A program made the position numbers and the translations under genes. From NCBI GenBank assembly GCA_021798655.1, contig JAJZFE010000205.1, positions 1-8,978 of the forward strand: a DNA stretch of 8,978 nt. Reading direction: 5' to 3'. Positions 5,727-8,978 of the stretch are shown here, one piece after another. This DNA is from Acidobacteriota bacterium. GTDB lineage: Bacteria > Acidobacteriota > Terriglobia > Terriglobales > Acidobacteriaceae. The notes beneath the pieces were generated by a model. That model was not told the origin of the DNA, did not search any database, and saw only the letters and a list, made by a program, of their open reading frames with translations. Every line of letters starts with the position of its first letter. Position 1 is the first letter of the stretch.

Positions 5727-6530
5727 TTAGAGAAGCCGATAGGGGCGGCCGCGATAGAGGCCCATACGTTCGACCGCAAGGATGCGGACCAGTTGGACGC
5801 TGACGTTGTCATGCCCGCCGGCGTCGAGCGAAGCCGCGACCAGAGTAGTGGCGGCCTTGTTGAGATCGTTGTTTCGCGCGAGCACGTCGCGGATGTCTTC
5901 GTCATCGACGTAGCCGTGCAGGCCGTCGCTGCAGAGCAGAAGGACGTCGCCGGGGAGGATGTTGACGGTGATGGTGTCGGCCGCGACGAAGAGCTCGTTG
6001 CCGAGCGAACGGGTGAGGATGTGGCGACCCTCGGCGACGGCAGCCTCTTCGCGCGACATGAGGCCGAGCCGCACCTGCTCGTCCACCATCGTGTGGTCGT
6101 GGGTCAGCGAGGCGAGCTTGCCGGCACGGAAGAGATAGCAGCGCGAGTCGCCGACGTGTGAGACGACGGCAGAGTCAAAGCGCAGCGCGCAGCCGACGAA
6201 GGTGGTGCCCATGCTCTGCCCGCCGCGATGCCCATGCGCGTGGCCTGCGTCGTAGACCGCAGCGTTGGCCTCCTGCACAAGTTTGGGCAGCAGCGAGACG
6301 TGCATGACGCCTTTGGGAATCTTGCGGAAGCCTTCGACCGCGGTCTTGACGGCGAGCTGCGAGGCGACCTCACCGAGTTCGTGGCCGCCCATGCCGTCGG
6401 CCAGCGCAAAGAGCCAGCCGTGCGCGTGGATCTGCGCGGGCGAGGTGGGGATGACGTGGCCGATGGCGTCCTCGTTGTGTCCGCGGACGCGGCCGGTTTC
6501 GGTGACTTCGGCGAACTCTACATTGAGCAT
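5727..6530 (-). CDS. PP2C-family Ser/Thr protein phosphatase
   Basis: The product has 267 residues, a single PP2C domain of typical bacterial (PrpC/Stp-like) length with no membrane helix. Motifs in order are RGHNED (16-21), ADGMGG (44-49), MGTT (107-110), HVGDSR (125-130), LCSDGL (199-204) and GGHDNVS (238-244). These supply the expected metal ligands D21, D45, G46, D202 and D241, so it should be an active Mn/Mg-dependent phosphatase. The start ATG 6530 is the first ATG/GTG/TTG codon after an in-frame stop, which is the TAA of the upstream permease gene. No ribosome site precedes it. Its TAA is immediately followed by the kinase ATG, so the pair is a phosphatase-kinase operon. It most likely dephosphorylates the neighbouring kinase and its targets (inference from context). 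Confidence 0.95.
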   Translation of the reverse strand: MLNVEFAEVTETGRVRGHNEDAIGHVIPTSPAQIHAHGWLFALADGMGGHELGEVASQLAVKTAVEGFRKIPKGVMHVSLLPKLVQEANAAVYDAGHAHGHRGGQSMGTTFVGCALRFDSAVVSHVGDSRCYLFRAGKLASLTHDHTMVDEQVRLGLMSREEAAVAEGRHILTRSLGNELFVAADTITVNILPGDVLLLCSDGLHGYVDDEDIRDVLARNNDLNKAATTLVAASLDAGGHDNVSVQLVRILAVERMGLYRGRPYRLL

Positions 6531-6547
6531 AGATAGAAGGCTACGGC

Positions 6548-6587
6548 GAAAGACAAACTCCGGCGGGGCGATGAGGCCCCGCCGGAG
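6548..6587 (-). terminator. Intrinsic terminator downstream of the APC permease gene
   Basis: A perfect 12-bp GC-rich stem (arms 6558-6569 and 6576-6587) with a 6-base loop is followed on the minus strand by TTTGTCTTTC. It lies 15 bases after the permease stop and only 27 bases before the PP2C ATG. It should end permease transcription. Partial readthrough could still feed the PP2C-kinase pair. Confidence 0.85.
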
Positions 6588-6602
6588 AGGTTCAGCGACA
6601 GA

Positions 6603-8402
6603 TTACACCTGATTGGGGTGCGATTCGAGCAGAACCGCCTTGCCCTGCGATTTACTCTTGCCGACGAAGTGCAGTGCACCATAGATGCCCCACACTGCGG
6701 CGATGCCGAGAGCGGTGAGCGGCTCCATCTTGGTGCCGTACCCCATGAAGGGTCCGACGAGATAGAAGCCCATGCAGGCGAGGTTGGCGCACAGCCCGAA
6801 CATCGGGATCAGCGTGTGCCGAACCAGGCTGTAGTTGGGGTGCTTGTGATAGGCGACCATGCACAGCACGCAGCTGAGCGCATAGAGCAGGAAGGTGCCG
6901 AAGTTCGACGCCAGCGTGACCGTGAGCAGGCTGTTGGGCAGCGAGACCATTCGCTCATGCGAGAAGTAGCCAACGCTGGAGAAGAGCCCGTGCGGAATGG
7001 ACGCGATGGAAGCAGCCGAAGGTGCACCACCGTCGCCAAATGCGATGGACACCGCCACGCAGCCAATCACCGCGGAGATTGCAGCCAGGGTCCACACCGC
7101 GCGATGCGGGGTGAGGTTCTGGTTGTGCAACATGCCGAAGTTGTTGGACACTTCCTTGTCCTTGCCCATCGCATAGGTGACGCGCGCGCCTGTGTTCATG
7201 CAGCTCAGCGTGGTACCGATGAGCGCGAGGAAGACGGTGAAGGCTTCCACGAGCATGAACGTGCGGCCGTGGCCGGCACCGAAGAGCGCATCGCCGACGA
7301 CGATCATCATGTCGCCGATGGGCGCAGCCGAGCCCGCAGCACTCTGCATACTGTAGCCGCTGTTGAGGAAGTAATTTGCGGCGAAGTATTCAAAGCAGTA
7401 GAAGACCGCACCCTGCACCAGCAGCGACGTGATGACGGCGATGGGGACATCGCGCTTGGCGTTCTTGGCCTCGCCACCCATGGAGGTGACGGACTCAAAA
7501 CCGACGAGGATCAGGATGGCCACCGTCGCCTGGATAAAGACCCAGCTGAAGTTGTGCGGGCTGACGACGGACTTGGCCGTGGGATGCGAGACAAAGGCAC
7601 CGGTGGCGTCACGCTCCGGGTAGCTGATGTGATACGGCACAGGCTTGCCGTCCGCATCGAGCTTGGGCATGGGCACGCCGCTGGCATCGCGCACAATGGT
7701 GTCGGTGGAGACGCCGGCGACAACTGCGGTGGTGGTCTTGAACTCGTACTGGTACGCTTCGCCGCTGGACGAGTCGAACTGGAAGGCGACCGAGCCCGGC
7801 GGATGGTTCATGCGGTAGCCCAGTGCGACGACCGAGAAGACGAGCAGCGCCGAGATCTGGATGACGTTGATGCCCAGGTTGATGGCCGTGGACGCGTTGG
7901 CACCGCGGAAGGAGATATACGCGACCGCAAAGGCAAAGACCACCGCGACGGCCATCATGAAGATCGGGCCGGGGTTCGAGGCGCTCATGAAGTTGGGATA
8001 GAGCGTGCCGACAACGTAGCCGCACAGGATACCCATCGTGCCGACCATGACACCGGGGTAGATCCAGTAGTACAGATGCGACGCCCAGCCGACGATGAAC
8101 TTCGAGATGCGGGCGTACTTCCAGGCCTTGTCGCGATTGAGCATGGCCTGCTCGGCGAAGTAGTAGCTGCTGCCGGTGCCGGGATAGAGCTTGGCCATCT
8201 CCGCGTAGCAGACGGCCGTGGCAAGGCAAAGCACCAGCGCGCCGATGATGCCCCACCACATGGCCGGTGCCGTGCTGCCGGTGGTGGCCTGGATGAAGAA
8301 GGTGAGCCAGAGGAAGGCCCCTGGAGCGATGAGGGCCATCGCGTTACTGGTAAGTCCGGTGAGGCCCAGTGTGGGCTTCATTTCAGTCGTAGGTTCTGCC
8401 AT
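6603..8402 (-). CDS. APC-superfamily amino acid/polyamine permease with enlarged periplasmic loops
   Basis: The product has 599 residues from ATG 8402, chosen because GGAGGA precedes it by 3 bases. The frame is open 26 codons further, but that stretch is Arg/His-rich. Twelve helices are predicted at about 20-38, 47-67, 102-130, 146-165, 173-196, 285-305, 320-343, 381-403, 436-455, 491-518, 528-550 and 561-580. APC hallmarks are the helix-1 break near IAPGAF (25-30), YAEMAKLYPGTGSSYYF (66-82), and GFESVTSMGGEAKNAKRDVP (301-320), the classic helix-6 exit motif. It is a proton- or sodium-coupled amino acid or amine importer by family; the substrate cannot be read from sequence. It is longer than typical 450-500 residue members because the loops at about 198-284, 344-380 and 456-490, all predicted periplasmic, are enlarged. 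A porin gene lies 134 bases upstream on the same strand, and a strong terminator follows. Confidence 0.9.
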   Translation of the reverse strand: MAEPTTEMKPTLGLTGLTSNAMALIAPGAFLWLTFFIQATTGSTAPAMWWGIIGALVLCLATAVCYAEMAKLYPGTGSSYYFAEQAMLNRDKAWKYARISKFIVGWASHLYYWIYPGVMVGTMGILCGYVVGTLYPNFMSASNPGPIFMMAVAVVFAFAVAYISFRGANASTAINLGINVIQISALLVFSVVALGYRMNHPPGSVAFQFDSSSGEAYQYEFKTTTAVVAGVSTDTIVRDASGVPMPKLDADGKPVPYHISYPERDATGAFVSHPTAKSVVSPHNFSWVFIQATVAILILVGFESVTSMGGEAKNAKRDVPIAVITSLLVQGAVFYCFEYFAANYFLNSGYSMQSAAGSAAPIGDMMIVVGDALFGAGHGRTFMLVEAFTVFLALIGTTLSCMNTGARVTYAMGKDKEVSNNFGMLHNQNLTPHRAVWTLAAISAVIGCVAVSIAFGDGGAPSAASIASIPHGLFSSVGYFSHERMVSLPNSLLTVTLASNFGTFLLYALSCVLCMVAYHKHPNYSLVRHTLIPMFGLCANLACMGFYLVGPFMGYGTKMEPLTALGIAAVWGIYGALHFVGKSKSQGKAVLLESHPNQV

Positions 8403-8536
8403 GCGTCCTCCGCAAATTCGATGGAATTCGTGTGTGTGTGAGGCCTGGGTAACGCCGAGTGTGCGTCGTCGTGGAAGCACACATCCGATTCACCGCGAGA
8501 GACCGGCTTGATTGTTGGGGCTTTCGGAAAAGAATA
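8403..8536 (-). other. Porin-permease intergenic region
   Basis: These 134 bases hold a (TG)5 run at 8431-8440, an AATTCG direct repeat (8415-8420 and 8425-8430) and a 6-bp inverted repeat, GTGTGC (8459-8464) with GCACAC (8477-8482). I see no terminator after the porin stop and no convincing -35/-10 pair, so cotranscription of porin and permease is possible. Confidence 0.4.
8406..8411 (-). promoter_or_regulatory. Ribosome binding site GGAGGA of the permease gene
   Basis: The minus strand reads GGAGGACGC directly before ATG 8402. This is the strongest Shine-Dalgarno sequence in the window. It fixes the permease start against the longer open frame reaching 8480. Confidence 0.75.
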
Positions 8537-8978
8537 CTACGTCTTCGGTCCGAAGAAGAAGATCATTGCCACCTCGACAGTGTTCTGGCTCTTGGAGGCC
8601 AGAGGGGTACTGTTGGTGGTGAAGAACATCTGGTTGGAGTTGTCGCGGCGATACTCTGCACGTGCCAGGATGCCGGGATGGAAGGTGTAGTCACTCGTGA
8701 GCGTGACCTCGTTGAGCTTCTGGGCTGTGCCCGTGGTGAAGCCGTTGTTGTCGTTGAAGTACTCGCCGCGCACGGTTGCCGTAAGCTTCGAGGTCGCCTG
8801 CCAGTGGCCGGCAGCCGCGATGCCCTGCCAGTGCGCGAGACTGCCAACACCAGTCAGCGTGGCGTTTGCGTTGCGGTTCTGGCCGTAGTCGTAGTTGATG
8901 TAGGCGTTGAACCTGGCACTGGGCGTCAACAGCAGAACCGTATCGATGAGGTTGCGATAGCCGTGCGTAGTGTTGTCG
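8537..8978 (-). CDS. Outer-membrane beta-barrel porin, C-terminal part (5' end outside window)
   Basis: The frame is open from the right edge of the window to TAG at 8537-8539, giving 146 residues. The N terminus lies beyond base 8978. The sequence shows alternating polar/hydrophobic strands rich in aromatic residues, for example RFNAYINYDYG, SKLTATVRGEYF, EVTLTSDYTFHPGILARAEYRRD and the terminal TVEVAMIFFFGPKT, separated by Asn/Gly/Thr turns. This is the pattern of a BBP2-type putative porin. The paired phrases of fitted strands (TPSARFNAY, HPGILARAEYRRDNS) are familiar from that family. It would sit in the outer membrane. The downstream permease on the same strand suggests it could let the permease substrate across the outer membrane (inference). 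Family assignment is by eye from the last barrel strands only. Confidence 0.75.
   Translation of the reverse strand, partial: DNTTHGYRNLIDTVLLLTPSARFNAYINYDYGQNRNANATLTGVGSLAHWQGIAAAGHWQATSKLTATVRGEYFNDNNGFTTGTAQKLNEVTLTSDYTFHPGILARAEYRRDNSNQMFFTTNSTPLASKSQNTVEVAMIFFFGPKT

Noticed and set aside
4479..6161. Plus-strand 560-codon open frame antisense to the kinase and phosphatase genes
   Set aside because: It is opposite two genes with complete catalytic motifs, shows no domain, has Arg/Asp/Val-skewed composition and starts inside amt. It is a GC-rich shadow frame.
6618..8441. Plus-strand 607-codon open frame antisense to the permease
   Set aside because: It is highly polar (Asp/Glu/Arg/His-rich) with low-complexity composition and no motif. 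It mirrors the permease, whose membrane topology and APC motifs are clear.
8403..8480. Longer N terminus of the permease
   Set aside because: The added residues (RRR, HTHEFHR) are unlike a permease N terminus, and the strong GGAGGA sits right before ATG 8402.
1..8978. CRISPR array, tRNA, rRNA, insertion sequence, phage or defence genes
   Set aside because: No regularly spaced identical repeats, tRNA-like cloverleaf, transposase/integrase motif or terminal inverted repeats were seen. All long intervals are explained by ordinary genes.

Overview
The window is GC-rich, densely coding bacterial chromosome with no mobile element, tRNA, rRNA or CRISPR. The gene content points to Acidobacteriota of the Terriglobus/Granulicella/Edaphobacter type. 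The supporting signs are a tandem Ig-like repeat surface protein, a small exported protein carrying the EGALNNIRQRTAREP-type motif, a divergent Amt protein and a beta-barrel porin next to an APC permease. The taxon is inferred from protein style and is not proven by any marker gene.

Layout. (1) Bases 1-2666, plus strand: the 3' part of a large Ig-like repeat protein, followed by a 268-residue exported, membrane-anchored protein that starts 38 bases after its stop (or overlaps it if an upstream ATG is used). (2) Bases 2697-3059, minus: a four-helix YnfA/SMR-like membrane protein. A 206-base divergent intergenic region holds a good extended -10 promoter for it. (3) Bases 3266-4719, plus: a 63-residue two-helix protein with a TTG start, overlapping the start of an Amt-family transporter by four bases. 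The Amt lacks several classical conduction residues: the first twin-His is Gln and the Phe gate is Leu/Ala/Leu. (4) A 7-bp inverted repeat separates this operon from a convergent minus-strand block. (5) Bases 4746-6530, minus: a PP2C phosphatase immediately followed, with zero bases between, by a Ser/Thr kinase whose C-terminal helix anchors it in the membrane. (6) Bases 6548-6587: a 12-bp GC-rich hairpin with a T-rich tail, a strong terminator for the next gene. (7) Bases 6603-8402, minus: an APC-superfamily permease with enlarged periplasmic loops. Upstream of it (8537-8978) is the C-terminal part of an outer-membrane beta-barrel porin.

Functionally the window combines cell-surface proteins, reversible Ser/Thr phosphorylation and nitrogen/amino-acid uptake. 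The porin and permease could form an outer- plus inner-membrane uptake route, and the Amt operon could handle ammonium. No PII (GlnK/GlnB) gene lies beside amt. The least described elements are the small protein coupled to the divergent Amt, and the Ig-repeat/NIRQRT-motif pair.
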